Assembly: GCF_000278725.1 (NCBI RefSeq)
Contig: NZ_ALCA01000110.1
Location: 1 to 64,000 of the forward strand
From: Actinomyces sp. ICM47
Lineage (GTDB): Bacteria; Actinomycetota; Actinomycetes; Actinomycetales; Actinomycetaceae
DNA length: 64,000 nucleotides
Direction of reading: 5' to 3'
Shown here: one piece after another, positions 8,028-20,263 of the stretch
Position numbering within the stretch: position 1 is the first letter of the stretch
Layout of the letters: every line of letters starts with the position of its first letter
Notes under the pieces: model-generated
Seen by the model: the letters and a program-made list of their open reading frames with translations, nothing else
Databases searched by the model: none
What the model was told of the DNA's origin: nothing
Program-made: the position numbers and the translations under genes

Positions 8028-9124
8028 AGGTTTACCTGCTGCTCGCCGCCATGGCAATGGCCTTGACGATCCTGCTGACCCCAGCTGTGCGCTGGGCCTG
8101 CCTGCGCTTTCATATCCTGCCGCCCGTGCGCGGGCGCGACATCCAAAAGACCCCGATCCCGCGCCTCGGCGGCGTCGCCATGACCATCGCGCTTATCGTC
8201 ACAATGCTCGTCGCCTCGCGCATCCCCTACATGGCACCGCTGTTTACGACCACTGTCCCGTGGGCCGTCATGGCTGGTGCCGGTGCCATGTGCGTCCTCG
8301 GCGTCATCGACGACATCATCGAGCTCGACTGGATGGCTAAGCTCGGCGGGCAAGTCCTCATCGCGGGCGGCATGGCTTTCGGCGGCGTCCAGCTCGCGTC
8401 CTTCCCGATTTTCGGTATCACGCTGGGTTCCTCAAGGCTCTGGCTTTTCATCTCCGTCCTGTTCATCGTCGGCATCATGAACGCCGTCAACTTCATCGAT
8501 GGACTCGACGGCCTGGCCTCCGGCATGATCGCAATCGGTGCCGGATCCTTCTTCATCTACTCGTACGTCATCACGCGCCTCATGGGGGCTGCCTCCTACG
8601 CGACAACCGCGAGCCTCATCGTTATTGCTCTCGTCGGAGTATGCGCGGGCTTTCTCTGGTTCAACTTCCACCCGTCCTCGATCATGATGGGTGGGGGAGC
8701 GGAGACCATGGGCCTCGTTCTGGCTGCCGTCGGCATCATCGTCACCGGCAAAATCGACCCGTCACTGCTCGGACGTCAGCAGGTAATCGTCTCAGCCCTG
8801 CCGCTCATCCTGCCGATGGCCGTTATCTTCATGCCTGTCGCCGACCTCGTCGTCACCTCCGTGCGACGGATGAGCCGTGGAAAGAGTCCATTCATCGCTG
8901 ACCGCTCACATTTCCATGACCGCCTCCTCGTCGCCGGGCACTCCCACCGCGGCGTCGTGGCAATCCTGTGGATGTGGACCGCCATCGTGTGTCTCCCTTC
9001 CGCCGGGCTACTTGGCTTCGCGTGGTGGAAGGTCGCTTTAGGGGCGGTCATTGCGGCCGCCGTGGGTGTCACAGTCACGACTCGCGAATTTCCGAAGGAC
9101 GAGATCGGGACGGACGTAGCATGA
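8024..9124 (+). CDS. undecaprenyl-phosphate N-acetylglucosaminyl 1-phosphate transferase
   Basis: This 366-residue polytopic membrane protein belongs to the MraY/WecA family, which moves a sugar phosphate from a UDP-sugar to a polyprenyl phosphate. Family motifs are 'PPVRGRDIQKTPIPRLGG' near the N terminus, the Asp-rich 'GVIDDIIELDWMAKLGGQ', 'NAVNFIDGLDGLASG' (catalytic Asp) and 'SHFHDRLL' in a cytoplasmic loop. Its place upstream of the atp operon matches the wecA/rfe gene Rv1302 of Mycobacterium tuberculosis. It is therefore likely GlcNAc-specific, starting cell-wall linker or polysaccharide synthesis. It starts with GTG overlapping the tsaC stop. Confidence 0.9.
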   Translation: MKVYLLLAAMAMALTILLTPAVRWACLRFHILPPVRGRDIQKTPIPRLGGVAMTIALIVTMLVASRIPYMAPLFTTTVPWAVMAGAGAMCVLGVIDDIIELDWMAKLGGQVLIAGGMAFGGVQLASFPIFGITLGSSRLWLFISVLFIVGIMNAVNFIDGLDGLASGMIAIGAGSFFIYSYVITRLMGAASYATTASLIVIALVGVCAGFLWFNFHPSSIMMGGGAETMGLVLAAVGIIVTGKIDPSLLGRQQVIVSALPLILPMAVIFMPVADLVVTSVRRMSRGKSPFIADRSHFHDRLLVAGHSHRGVVAILWMWTAIVCLPSAGLLGFAWWKVALGAVIAAAVGVTVTTREFPKDEIGTDVA

Positions 9125-9414
9125 CCTATCTCCTGGCCCTCGTCATGGTCGCCGTCATTTGTGGTGCCCAGTGGTTCTTCACCTCACGTGCTCTGGCCTC
9201 ACCCGCCCGCTTCCTCGCGTGGGTGAGCGGCGGATATGTCGCGAAAATCGCACTGCTTGCCCTGGGCCTGTATGTTCCGCGCATGCTCGGTATGGACGTG
9301 CGCATTGCCGCCATTGCAACGATTATCGCCATCATTGTGTCCTCGAGCGTTGAGATGATCGTCATGGCCCGTAGGCGTACGATGAACGTGGATCCGCACC
9401 CTCACAACGACTAA
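9121..9414 (+). CDS. AtpI-like small membrane protein
   Basis: The 97-residue protein is almost entirely hydrophobic with three to four membrane segments and a short polar tail ending 'VDPHPHND'. Its ATG overlaps the stop of the preceding transferase gene (ATGA). A small membrane protein in this place, just before atpB, corresponds to AtpI or to mycobacterial Rv1303. AtpI proteins help assemble the c-ring. Similarity to AtpI is by position, size and topology rather than by a clear motif. Confidence 0.7.
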   Translation: MTYLLALVMVAVICGAQWFFTSRALASPARFLAWVSGGYVAKIALLALGLYVPRMLGMDVRIAAIATIIAIIVSSSVEMIVMARRRTMNVDPHPHND

Positions 9415-9445
9415 CTATTGCGCGCGCCGCGGGCGCGCTGATCTG

Positions 9446-9453
9446 TATAGAAT
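9446..9453 (+). promoter_or_regulatory. probable promoter (-10) of the atp operon
   Basis: TATAGAAT preceded by TG (extended -10) stands out in a very GC-rich intergenic stretch between the AtpI-like gene and atpB. No good -35 is visible at 17 nt. A small inverted repeat (GTTGC 9461-9465, GCAAC 9473-9477) lies in the predicted leader. Confidence 0.45.
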
Positions 9454-9513
9454 GGAACAAGTTGCTCGTGAGGCAACACAACCAATGGAGTTCCGATGAA
9501 GGAGGCACGTTCC

Positions 9514-10389
9514 GTGTCCAATAACGCGCCCGCTCGCCGCGCTTCCGCGTCCAAGCCGCGCTGGTACTGGGTGAGCCTCGCGATCCTGCTCCTCATCATT
9601 GGCGCGACCGCCTACCCGGCGTTCACCCAGCATCCTCACCAGCCCGCCCTGGAGGACTTCTTCCCCTCGGTGATCTTCGGTGAGGGAACCTTTTACGAGT
9701 TCAACCGCCTGACTTTGGCCCGTGTCATCATGGGCGTGCTCGTGTGCCTCGTGCTGGTGGCCGTTGCGCGTAAGCCGAAGCTCGTTCCCACCCGCGGACA
9801 GATGGCCGTCGAGGCCATCGCCGGCTACATCCGCGACAACGTCGCCCTCGACATGCTGGGTCCGAAGACGGGCCGCAAGTTCTCCGGCTTCATCGCTTTC
9901 CTCTTCTTCGGTGTCCTGTCCATGAACATCGCGGGCATCATCCCGGGCATCAACATCGCCGCCTCGTCGGTGGTCGCCGTTCCGATGTTCTTCGCTCTCA
10001 TCACGTACGTCACCTTCATCGGTGCGGGCATCGGCAAGCAGGGAGTGGGCGGCTTCTTCGCATCCCAGCTCTTCCCGCCTGGGCTGCCCGTTCCGATGTA
10101 CCTCCTGATCACGCCGATCGAGTTCCTGTCGAACTTCATTGTTCGCCCCGTCACGCTGACGCTGCGACTCCTGTGCAACATGATCTCCGGACATCTGCTG
10201 CTCGGCATGACCTACTTCGGGACGGCAATTCTGCTCCACGAACTCTCCGTCCTGTCTGCCGCCTCCGCGCTGACCGGTGCCGCCATGTTCGTGATGACCG
10301 GCTTCGAGGTCTTCGTGGCCTTCCTGCAGGCATACATCTTCACGATCCTGTCGACCGTGTACATCAAGCTTTCCGTCGAACATCACTGA
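9514..10389 (+). CDS. atpB: ATP synthase F0 subunit a
   Basis: Subunit a forms the proton half-channels beside the c-ring. The 291-residue form starts at a GTG preceded by a perfect AAGGAGG at 8 nt; an ATG at 9496, 18 nt upstream, is the alternative. Five to six membrane segments follow. The conserved fourth-helix region 'VTLTLRLLCNMISGHLLLG' contains the essential arginine. The gene opens the atpBEFHAGDC operon. Confidence 0.95.
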   Translation: MSNNAPARRASASKPRWYWVSLAILLLIIGATAYPAFTQHPHQPALEDFFPSVIFGEGTFYEFNRLTLARVIMGVLVCLVLVAVARKPKLVPTRGQMAVEAIAGYIRDNVALDMLGPKTGRKFSGFIAFLFFGVLSMNIAGIIPGINIAASSVVAVPMFFALITYVTFIGAGIGKQGVGGFFASQLFPPGLPVPMYLLITPIEFLSNFIVRPVTLTLRLLCNMISGHLLLGMTYFGTAILLHELSVLSAASALTGAAMFVMTGFEVFVAFLQAYIFTILSTVYIKLSVEHH

Positions 10390-10415
10390 CCCCCAACGCC
10401 ACCCGGCGTTACTAA

Positions 10416-11202
<787 letters not shown>

Positions 11203-11206
<4 letters not shown>

Positions 11207-12021
11207 CACAGATGCGCACGATCGAGTCAGTCCCGTTCGCGACCGACCTGGCGGCGGCCCTCGCCACCCCGGGCACCGACGCGATGCGGGTCGCCGAGGA
11301 CTTCTTCGGCTTGGCCGACCTGTTTAAGGAGAATACTCGTCTCGCGCGTGCGCTGACCGATCCGGCCCGGTCATTGGCGGACAAGCAGTCCCTCGCGAAG
11401 GAAGCATTCGCCTCCCACGTGACAACTGCGACGATGACCGTCGTCAACCTTGTCGTCGCCGACCACTGGCGTCGCCCCACTGACGTCGATGACGCACTCG
11501 AAGTACTGGGCATCCTCAGCGTCTTGAATGCCGCAGGTGCGAAGGGGGCACTCGACCAGGTCCGTGAGGAACTGTTCCAGGTCCGTTACTTCCTGGACCA
11601 TAACCGAGAGGTGCGCGTGCGCCTCTCCGACATCTCCACAGGCGACTCGCACGAGCGAGGAGACCTGGCCACGAGCCTGTTTGGCTCGCGAGTCAGCGTG
11701 TGGACGATGCGCCTGGTGCGTCGCGCCGTTGGCCGCTCCAACCACGGACGACTCCTGCACAACATCCGCAGGTACGCCCAGTGGGCAGCCACCATGCAGG
11801 ATCGCCTCTTCGTCACGGTCGCCACGGCCTCGCCGATGACCGAGGCTCAGGTTGACCGTCTGCGAGCCATTCTCGAAAAGCGCTACGGCGTCACCGTTGA
11901 CCTGGCAATCTCGGTGGATCCCACACTTATCGGAGGCTTCCGCCTGCGCGCCGGTCTGACCGCCATTGACGCGTCGCTGGCCACCAGGATCAGCGCCGCT
12001 CGGGACGCCATCGCTAGCTAG
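11203..12021 (+). CDS. atpH: ATP synthase F1 subunit delta
   Basis: Delta (OSCP) links the b stalk to the top of the alpha-beta hexamer. The protein has 272 residues, longer than the usual 180, as is common in actinobacteria. The C-terminal segment 'LEKRYGVTVDLAISVDPTLI' followed by 'GGFRLRAG' is the conserved delta signature. It overlaps atpF by four bases. Confidence 0.92.
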
Positions 12022-12069
12022 CGCCCCTCGTCCATCATTTACTTCACTTTTTCTTAGTTAGGAATCCTC

Positions 12070-13707
12070 ATGGCTGACCTCAGCATCTCCCCGGAGGAAA
12101 TCCGCGGAGCACTGGACTCCTTCATGGAGTCCTACCGTCCGGCGGACGTGGCCACCGAAGAGGTGGGTCACGTCATCGAAACGGCCGATGGTATTGCCCA
12201 CGTCGAGGGCCTGCCTGGCACCATGGCAAACGAGCTGCTGCGTTTCGAGGACGGGACGCTGGGCCTGGCCATGAACCTCGACCGGCGTGAGATTGGTGCC
12301 GTCGTCCTCGGTGACTTCGGTGGCATTGAAGAAGGACAGCTCGTCCATCGCACGGGCGAGGTCCTCTCCGTTCCCGTTGGTGACGGCTACCTCGGTCGCA
12401 CGGTTGATCCCCTCGGCCGCCCGATCGACGGTCTCGGTGATATCACGGACCTGGATGGGCGCCGCGCGCTTGAGCTGCAGGCCCCCGGCGTCATGATGCG
12501 TAAGAGCGTCCACGAACCCCTCGCCACCGGCCTGAAGGCCATCGACTCGATGATCCCGGTTGGCCGCGGCCAGCGTCAGCTCATCATCGGCGACCGTAAG
12601 ACCGGTAAGACCGCGATCGCGCTCGACACGATCCTCAACCAGCGTGATAACTGGAAGAGCGGCGACCCGAACAAGCAGGTGCGCTGCATCTACGTAGCGA
12701 TCGGCCAGAAGGGTTCGACCATCGCCTCCGTGCGTTCCACGCTCGAGGACGCGGGAGCCATGGAGTACACGACCATCGTCGCCTCCCCGGCCTCGGACCC
12801 CGCCGGCTACAAGTACATGGCTCCCTACACCGGCTCCGCCATCGGCCAGCACTGGATGTACCAGGGCAAGCACGTCCTCATCGTCTTCGACGATCTGTCC
12901 AAGCAGGCCGAGGCCTACCGTGCGGTGTCGCTGCTTCTGCGCCGCCCGCCGGGCCGCGAAGCATACCCCGGCGACGTCTTCTACCTACACTCCCGCCTGC
13001 TGGAGCGCTGCGCGAAGCTGTCGGACGCCCTCGGCGGCGGTTCGATGACCGGCCTGCCGATCATCGAGACCAAGGCAAACGACGTGTCGGCGTACATTCC
13101 GACGAACGTCATTTCGATCACCGACGGCCAGATCTTCCTGCAGTCCGACCTGTTCAACGCGAATCAGCGTCCCGCCGTCGACGTGGGTATTTCCGTGTCC
13201 CGTGTCGGTGGTGCCGCCCAGCCCAAGGCGATGAAGAAGGTCGCCGGTACGCTCAAGCTCACGCTCGCGCAGTACCGCTCGATGGCCGCCTTCGCGATGT
13301 TCGCCTCCGACCTGGATGCGGCGACCCGTCGTCAGCTGACCCGCGGCGAGCGCCTCATGGAGCTGCTCAAGCAGCCCCAGTCCACGCCCTACGCCATGGA
13401 AGACCAGGTCGCCTCGATTTGGATGGGCACGAACGGCTACCTCGATGACATCGAGGTCGAGGACGTGCTGCGCTTCGAGCGCGGTCTCCTCGACCACCTT
13501 CACGCGAACTCCACCGTCCTTGACACGATTGCCGAGACCGGCGACCTGTCTAAGGAGACGGAGGAAGCCCTGAAGAAAGCCGTCGAAGAGTTCCACCGCC
13601 AGTGGATCAGCGCCGGGCGCGGTGCTGCCTCCGCGGAGGACGGCGAGGTCGTGGCTGAGCGCACCCGCGAGGAAATCTCGCGCGGTCGCACGAACGAGAA
13701 GGCCTAA
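12070..13707 (+). CDS. atpA: ATP synthase F1 subunit alpha
   Basis: Alpha is the regulatory nucleotide-binding subunit of the F1 hexamer. The 545-residue protein has the N-terminal beta-barrel, the P-loop '[14 protein letters not shown]' near residue 174, '[27 protein letters not shown]' split over the central domain, and the alpha signature '[14 protein letters not shown]'. The C-terminal tail is about 30 residues longer than in E. coli, a common actinobacterial feature. GTTAGGAATCCTC precedes the ATG. Confidence 0.97.
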   Translation: MADLSISPEEIRGALDSFMESYRPADVATEEVGHVIETADGIAHVEGLPGTMANELLRFEDGTLGLAMNLDRREIGAVVLGDFGGIEEGQLVHRTGEVLSVPVGDGYLGRTVDPLGRPIDGLGDITDLDGRRALELQAPGVMMRKSVHEPLATGLKAIDSMIPVGRGQRQLIIGDRKTGKTAIALDTILNQRDNWKSGDPNKQVRCIYVAIGQKGSTIASVRSTLEDAGAMEYTTIVASPASDPAGYKYMAPYTGSAIGQHWMYQGKHVLIVFDDLSKQAEAYRAVSLLLRRPPGREAYPGDVFYLHSRLLERCAKLSDALGGGSMTGLPIIETKANDVSAYIPTNVISITDGQIFLQSDLFNANQRPAVDVGISVSRVGGAAQPKAMKKVAGTLKLTLAQYRSMAAFAMFASDLDAATRRQLTRGERLMELLKQPQSTPYAMEDQVASIWMGTNGYLDDIEVEDVLRFERGLLDHLHANSTVLDTIAETGDLSKETEEALKKAVEEFHRQWISAGRGAASAEDGEVVAERTREEISRGRTNEKA

Positions 13708-13710
13708 ACG

Positions 13711-16113
<2,403 letters not shown>

Positions 16114-16114
<1 letters not shown>

Positions 16115-16386
16115 TGGCATCGGGCAAGTCCTTGCAGGTCGAGGTTGTCTCTCATGAGGGACGCCTGTGGCATGGCGCTGCGAGCGCCGTCCAGATCCCA
16201 ACGGTTGATGGCAGCCTGGGCATTCTGCCCGGCCGTCAGCCGCTGCTCGCCCAGCTGGGCGATGGAATTGTCACGGTGACGTGTGCCAATGAGATCGTGT
16301 CCCTCGAGGTCAGTGGGGGATTCGCCTCAGTTGACTCCGATTTCATCACGGTCGTGGCTGACCGCGCTACAGTGGCATCACAGTAG
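16114..16386 (+). CDS. atpC: ATP synthase F1 subunit epsilon
   Basis: Epsilon couples gamma to the c-ring and can restrain ATP hydrolysis. The 90-residue protein contains the N-terminal beta-sandwich ('VEVVSHEGRLWHG', 'GSLGILPGRQPLLAQLGDG') but lacks the C-terminal two-helix domain of longer homologs. The short form is typical of many actinobacteria and limits the usual epsilon inhibition. The start overlaps the atpD stop (TGATGG). Confidence 0.93.
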
Positions 16387-16411
16387 GTTGACGCAACGCG
16401 AGGAGAACCTG

Positions 16412-16816
16412 ATGAGCCTGATACATGTTTTGATCGCGGTAGTGGTTCTCCTCGCGTGCGCGGCGGTGATCCTGTGGGCGTACATGAATGTGCGCGCCCG
16501 CAGGATCGCTGCGCGTCTGGGCGCGTTTCGCTGTTGGTCGCGCCCGGACCATCATGCGGGGTGGACGGCCGGGATCGGCGTCTATGGCGTCGAAGAACTG
16601 CAGTGGTATCGCCTGGTGGCTATGTCCCTGAAGCCGGTGTATTCGATTCCTCGTCGCGGCATGGAAGTGTCCGCTCCGATCTCTCACTCGGACGATGGTG
16701 CCATGGTCGAGGTGCGCCTGGCCTATGGTGAGCATCGTTACGAGGTCGCCGTGGAACGCTTGACGTATAACGGATTGGTCTCCTGGGTTGAGTCCGGTCC
16801 TCCGCGCCGCCCGTGA
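16412..16816 (+). CDS. DUF2550 membrane-anchored protein
   Basis: The protein has 134 residues: one N-terminal membrane helix ('MSLIHVLIAVVVLLACAAVI') and a basic domain with the pattern 'RLGAFRCWSR' to 'AGWTAGIGVYG'. A DUF2550 protein (Rv1312 in M. tuberculosis) directly follows atpC in other actinobacteria, so position supports the assignment. AGGAGA at 16401-16406 supports the start at 16412. The function is not known. Confidence 0.8.
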   Translation: MSLIHVLIAVVVLLACAAVILWAYMNVRARRIAARLGAFRCWSRPDHHAGWTAGIGVYGVEELQWYRLVAMSLKPVYSIPRRGMEVSAPISHSDDGAMVEVRLAYGEHRYEVAVERLTYNGLVSWVESGPPRRP

Positions 16817-16826
16817 CCGGGATTGG

Positions 16827-16832
16827 TAAGCT
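16827..16832 (+). promoter_or_regulatory. -10 box of leaderless nucS
   Basis: TAAGCT ends 6 nt before the GTG at 16839 with no Shine-Dalgarno sequence between, the pattern of a leaderless transcript. Confidence 0.55.
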
Positions 16833-16838
16833 CACGGG

Positions 16839-17531
16839 GTGCGTATTGTTATTGCTACCTGCACCGTTGATTATTCCGGTCGACTGAGCGCCCACCTGGA
16901 CCCTGCTAAGCGCGTCATCATGCTCAAGGGTGACGGCTCTGTGCTCATTCATTCCGAGGGAGGTTCGTACAAGCCTCTCAACTGGATGACGGCTCCGTGC
17001 ACAGTTTCCTTCGGTGAGCCGGGGGAGGGTGAGGAAGGCGTGGAGCAGGTGTGGACGGTTCAGGCCGACAAGACGGATGACAAGCTGGTCATCCGCATCC
17101 ACGACGTCATTGCCGACGTCACGGAGGATCTGGGAGTGGACCCCGGCCTCGTGAAGGACGGCGTGGAGGCTCACCTGCAGGAGCTCCTCGCCGAGCAGGT
17201 TCCTCAGATTCTCGGTGAGGGGTGGGAGCTGGTGCGCCGGGAGTACCCCACGCCGGTGGGTCCTGTTGACCTGATGGTGCGTGACGCGGATGGAGCGTAC
17301 GTGGCGATTGAAGTGAAGCGCCGCGGTGGCATCGATGGCGTCGAGCAGTTGACCCGTTACCTGTCTCTTCTCGGCCGAGATGCTCTCCTCGGCGACGTCA
17401 CGGGGATTTTTGCGGCACAGGAGATTACGAAGCAGGCTCGCACGCTCGCCGAGGACCGCGGTATTCGCTGCGTGGTCCTGGACTACGATGCGATGCGCGG
17501 CTTTGACGACCCCGAGTCGCGTCTGTTCTGA
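16839..17531 (+). CDS. nucS: mismatch-specific endonuclease NucS
   Basis: NucS (EndoMS) cuts both strands at mismatched bases and replaces MutS/MutL repair in many actinobacteria and archaea. The 230-residue protein has the N-terminal DNA-binding domain ('[20 protein letters not shown]') and the C-terminal RecB-like nuclease with '[14 protein letters not shown]' (catalytic Asp) and '[18 protein letters not shown]' (E-x-K). In M. tuberculosis nucS also lies a little downstream of the atp operon. Its stop overlaps the start of the next gene. Confidence 0.93.
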   Translation: MRIVIATCTVDYSGRLSAHLDPAKRVIMLKGDGSVLIHSEGGSYKPLNWMTAPCTVSFGEPGEGEEGVEQVWTVQADKTDDKLVIRIHDVIADVTEDLGVDPGLVKDGVEAHLQELLAEQVPQILGEGWELVRREYPTPVGPVDLMVRDADGAYVAIEVKRRGGIDGVEQLTRYLSLLGRDALLGDVTGIFAAQEITKQARTLAEDRGIRCVVLDYDAMRGFDDPESRLF

Positions 17532-18628
17532 TGCCCGCTGACCTGCATACGAGCTTGTCACGCATCGTTTCCCAGGGGTTGGTGAGCGCGACCTGTGCGC
17601 ACAGCCCGGTGGAGGCGGTCGAGTCTTTGCTCGCGCTTCAAGGCCAATTGGTGAGTGCCATTCCCTGGGCGATTGGGGTTCGCTGCCCGGGTTCGACTCG
17701 CGCCCAGGTTGAGGAGGCGTTTGCGCGCGGCGAGTTGGTTCGTTCCTGGCCGATGCGCGGCACGGTGCACGTCACGAGTGCTCGAGACCACCACTGGCTG
17801 CGACGTGTGCTGCGCCATCGTCGTGCGTCGTGGGAGCGTAGGGCGATCGAGCTGGGCCTCGTCGACGCGGTCGTTGAACGGGCGGCGGCCGCCTCGTATG
17901 CCGTGCTGGAGACCGCGCCGCAGGGCGTGAGTCGCGCGGAGCTGATCGAGGCGTGGCAGAGCGCTGGGATCGAGGTAATCTCTTCAGCCTCCTCCGAGGC
18001 TGGCCTGCGACGCCGTCATCTCATGATGCGCCTGCACCTCGATGGTTTTCTCACCTCGGGTCCAGTGCGGGCGGGGGAGCATCTGTTGATCGACGCGCGC
18101 TCGCTCCCGCAGGCCCCAGGTGTTGCGAAGGGGGAGGCTGGGCACGAGGAGGCGCTGGCTCTGCTTGCGGCGCGTTACGCGTGGGGGCACGGCCCCATCG
18201 ATGCGGCCGACCTGGCCAGGTGGACTGGGCTGACACTCACCGAGGCACGGCGTGCGTTAGGGGGTGCCCTCGAGGTAGCAGAAACGGCTGGGATGAGGCT
18301 GTCGAGGCGCGGCGATGCAGTTGCTCGCGCTGACCTGGAGGACTTGGTGATGTCAGTCAGGGACGAGGCCGGGGGAACTTTCGCGCTGCCAGCCTTCGAT
18401 GAGTTGCATGTGGGGTACAGGGATCGAACCTGTCTGACGGACGAGGCCGGGGAGAGGCTCATTTGTCCGACGAAGAACGGTATGTTTCGGCCTATCGTGG
18501 TGTCGGGTGGGCGCGTTGTTGCGGTGCGTGCGCCGGGTGGAGTTCTTTCGTTCGCAGACGGGGGAGAGGCGCATGCGCAGGAGGCTCGTGCGCTCATGAA
18601 GGACTGGGAGAATTGGATGTCGAAGTGA
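17531..18628 (+). CDS. winged-helix DNA-binding protein (HTH_42 / AlkX-like family)
   Basis: This 365-residue protein belongs to the HTH_42 family, related to the YcaQ/AlkX glycosylases that unhook interstrand crosslinks. Visible family motifs are 'LLALQGQLVSAIPWAIGVR' near the N terminus, 'GELVRSWPMRGTVHVTSARD' and the C-terminal 'PAFDELHVGYRDR'. Many actinobacterial members are annotated only as winged-helix proteins, and the glycosylase residues are not certain here. It overlaps nucS by one base (TGATG), which suggests translation with a DNA-repair nuclease. Confidence 0.8.
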   Translation: MPADLHTSLSRIVSQGLVSATCAHSPVEAVESLLALQGQLVSAIPWAIGVRCPGSTRAQVEEAFARGELVRSWPMRGTVHVTSARDHHWLRRVLRHRRASWERRAIELGLVDAVVERAAAASYAVLETAPQGVSRAELIEAWQSAGIEVISSASSEAGLRRRHLMMRLHLDGFLTSGPVRAGEHLLIDARSLPQAPGVAKGEAGHEEALALLAARYAWGHGPIDAADLARWTGLTLTEARRALGGALEVAETAGMRLSRRGDAVARADLEDLVMSVRDEAGGTFALPAFDELHVGYRDRTCLTDEAGERLICPTKNGMFRPIVVSGGRVVAVRAPGGVLSFADGGEAHAQEARALMKDWENWMSK

Positions 18629-18651
18629 CAGCGCTTGAGTGTCAGGTGTGC

Positions 18652-18657
18652 CACAAT
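18652..18657 (+). promoter_or_regulatory. -10 box of leaderless nagA
   Basis: CACAAT ends 7 nt before the ATG at 18665. The segment GTGCCACAATGAAGGTC has the same layout as before tsaC. Confidence 0.5.
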
Positions 18658-18664
18658 GAAGGTC

Positions 18665-19855
18665 ATGACTGATTCTGTGCTGCGTGGCCGCCTGGTTCTC
18701 GAAAACTCGATTGTTGATGACGGAATTATCGAGATTGACGGCTCGACTATTACCCGTGTCTGCCCCGTATCCGACTATGACGGTGAGCTTCCCGAGGCCA
18801 CCGATTCGACATTCCTGCCCGGCCTCGTCGATGTGCATTGCCACGGCGGGGGCGGCGAGTCCTTCCCGAACGCCGAGACAGCCGAGGCAGCGCTCGTCGC
18901 CGTCAAGGAACACCGCCGCCACGGTACAACGACCCTCGTTGCCTCGTGCGTGACTGCGTCTGCCGACGTGTTGCGCGCCCGTGCCAAGACGCTCGCTCAG
19001 CTCGCCGCCGCTGGTGAGATCGCCGGCATCCACTTCGAGGGTCCCTTCGTCTCCCATGAGCGCTGTGGTGCCCAGGACCCGACATACATCATCGATCCTG
19101 ACGCGGATCTGACCCGCACTCTTCTGGAGGACTGCCAGGGGTACGCCCTGTCGATGACCCTTGCCCCCGAGAAACCGAACGCCTATGGGTCCGGCTCCGT
19201 TGCCGAAGCGCTCATTGATGGGGGAGCGCTGCCCTCGTGGGGACACACCGACTCCAATTCGACGAAGGCGCGTGAGGCACTGGCCTACTCGCGCGAGCGC
19301 TTCGCTCAGGTGCAGACCAAGCGCGGTGCTCGCGCGACGATCACGCACCTCTTTAACGGCATGCGCCCACTGCACCACCGCGACACTGGCCCCATCGCCG
19401 AGTTCCTCTCGGACGCGGCGCGGGGAGGTGCTGTCGCCGAGCTGATTTGCGACTCGATCCACGTCGATCCAACGCTCGTGCGAGACGTCTACGAAATGGT
19501 GGGTCGCGATCACGTCGTCTTTATTACCGACGCGATGGCGGCGGCCGGTATGGCTGATGGCGCGTACACGCTGGGTCCGCAGGATGTCGTCGTCAAGGAC
19601 GGGGTTGCCCGCCTGGCGCAGGGCAATGCGATTGCAGGAGGCACCGCTCACCTCCTGGACTGCGTCCGCGTGGCCGTGACGAAGGGCGGTATCCCGCTCG
19701 TGGACGCGGTCTACATGGCGTCGGCGCAGGGGGCAGCCATCCTAGGCGACGACACCGTGGGCACGCTCTCGCCCGGAAAGAAGGCTGACATTGTCGAGGT
19801 CGACAAGGAGCTGAACGTGCGCCGCGTGTTCCGCCGTGGCACTGTGGTTGCGTGA
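18665..19855 (+). CDS. nagA: N-acetylglucosamine-6-phosphate deacetylase
   Basis: NagA hydrolyses GlcNAc-6-phosphate to glucosamine-6-phosphate and acetate during amino-sugar use and cell-wall recycling. The 396-residue amidohydrolase shows the metal-site motifs 'LVDVHCHGGGGESFP', 'HFEGPFVSHERCGAQDP', 'GHTDSNSTKAREA', 'THLFNGMRPLHHR' and the catalytic Asp in 'FITDAMAAAGMADG'. The start at 18665 is chosen from the adjacent -10 box. No nagB lies beside it; the gene stands alone apart from the small gene that overlaps its end. Confidence 0.93.
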   Translation: MTDSVLRGRLVLENSIVDDGIIEIDGSTITRVCPVSDYDGELPEATDSTFLPGLVDVHCHGGGGESFPNAETAEAALVAVKEHRRHGTTTLVASCVTASADVLRARAKTLAQLAAAGEIAGIHFEGPFVSHERCGAQDPTYIIDPDADLTRTLLEDCQGYALSMTLAPEKPNAYGSGSVAEALIDGGALPSWGHTDSNSTKAREALAYSRERFAQVQTKRGARATITHLFNGMRPLHHRDTGPIAEFLSDAARGGAVAELICDSIHVDPTLVRDVYEMVGRDHVVFITDAMAAAGMADGAYTLGPQDVVVKDGVARLAQGNAIAGGTAHLLDCVRVAVTKGGIPLVDAVYMASAQGAAILGDDTVGTLSPGKKADIVEVDKELNVRRVFRRGTVVA

Positions 19856-20148
19856 GAGGTAAACGAAGCAAGAAACGGCCGTGGGGCGAGGCACGTCCAC
19901 TCCAGATGGACCGCCTCGCCTCCGTGCCGCGCACGGAGCGAGGCCCGGACGGAGGCGACTACCAGGTTCGTCGTCTGCCCAGTGCGGTCAAGGAATACAC
20001 CTGCCCCGCGTGCCTGCGTCCCATCCCGAGGGGAACGCCGCATGTTGTGGCGTGGCCCGAGGAAGCCCCCTTCGGTTTGCCGCAGGGTGTTGAGGGCCGT
20101 CGGCATTGGCACTCCGAATGCTGGCGGCGTGGGCTTCGACCCCTGTGA
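19852..20148 (+). CDS. small actinobacterial zinc-ribbon-like protein (often labelled ATP/GTP-binding)
   Basis: The 98-residue basic protein has one strongly conserved region: 'EYTCPACLRPIPRGTPHVVA' followed by 'GRRHWHSECW'. The CxxC, His and HxxxC residues could bind one zinc ion. Proteins of this pattern are widespread in actinobacteria and are often annotated as ATP/GTP-binding without a P-loop; none is present here. The GTG start overlaps the nagA stop (GTGA). The function is unknown. Confidence 0.75.
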   Translation: MRGKRSKKRPWGEARPLQMDRLASVPRTERGPDGGDYQVRRLPSAVKEYTCPACLRPIPRGTPHVVAWPEEAPFGLPQGVEGRRHWHSECWRRGLRPL

Positions 20149-20149
20149 A

Positions 20150-20254
20150 ATGAAATGTGATGTATCACTGCCTCGCCTGCGAATGCGCCTGTTCACTGGG
20201 TTTGCACGTAAAGTGGGGGCTGAAGAATGCCCGCAGTGTGGGCGTTGGATCTGA
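20150..20254 (+). CDS. possible 34-residue protein with a CxxC ribbon
   Basis: An ATG one base after the preceding stop opens a 34-codon frame with a basic, arginine-rich middle and the C-terminal 'EECPQCGRWI'. Its TGA overlaps the GAGGAG ribosome site of the next gene, as expected for coupled translation. It has no Shine-Dalgarno sequence of its own. The CPxCGxWI ending looks like half of a zinc ribbon. It could also be chance, since any frame here is open for about this length. Confidence 0.35.
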   Translation: MKCDVSLPRLRMRLFTGFARKVGAEECPQCGRWI

Positions 20255-20263
20255 GGAGCTACC

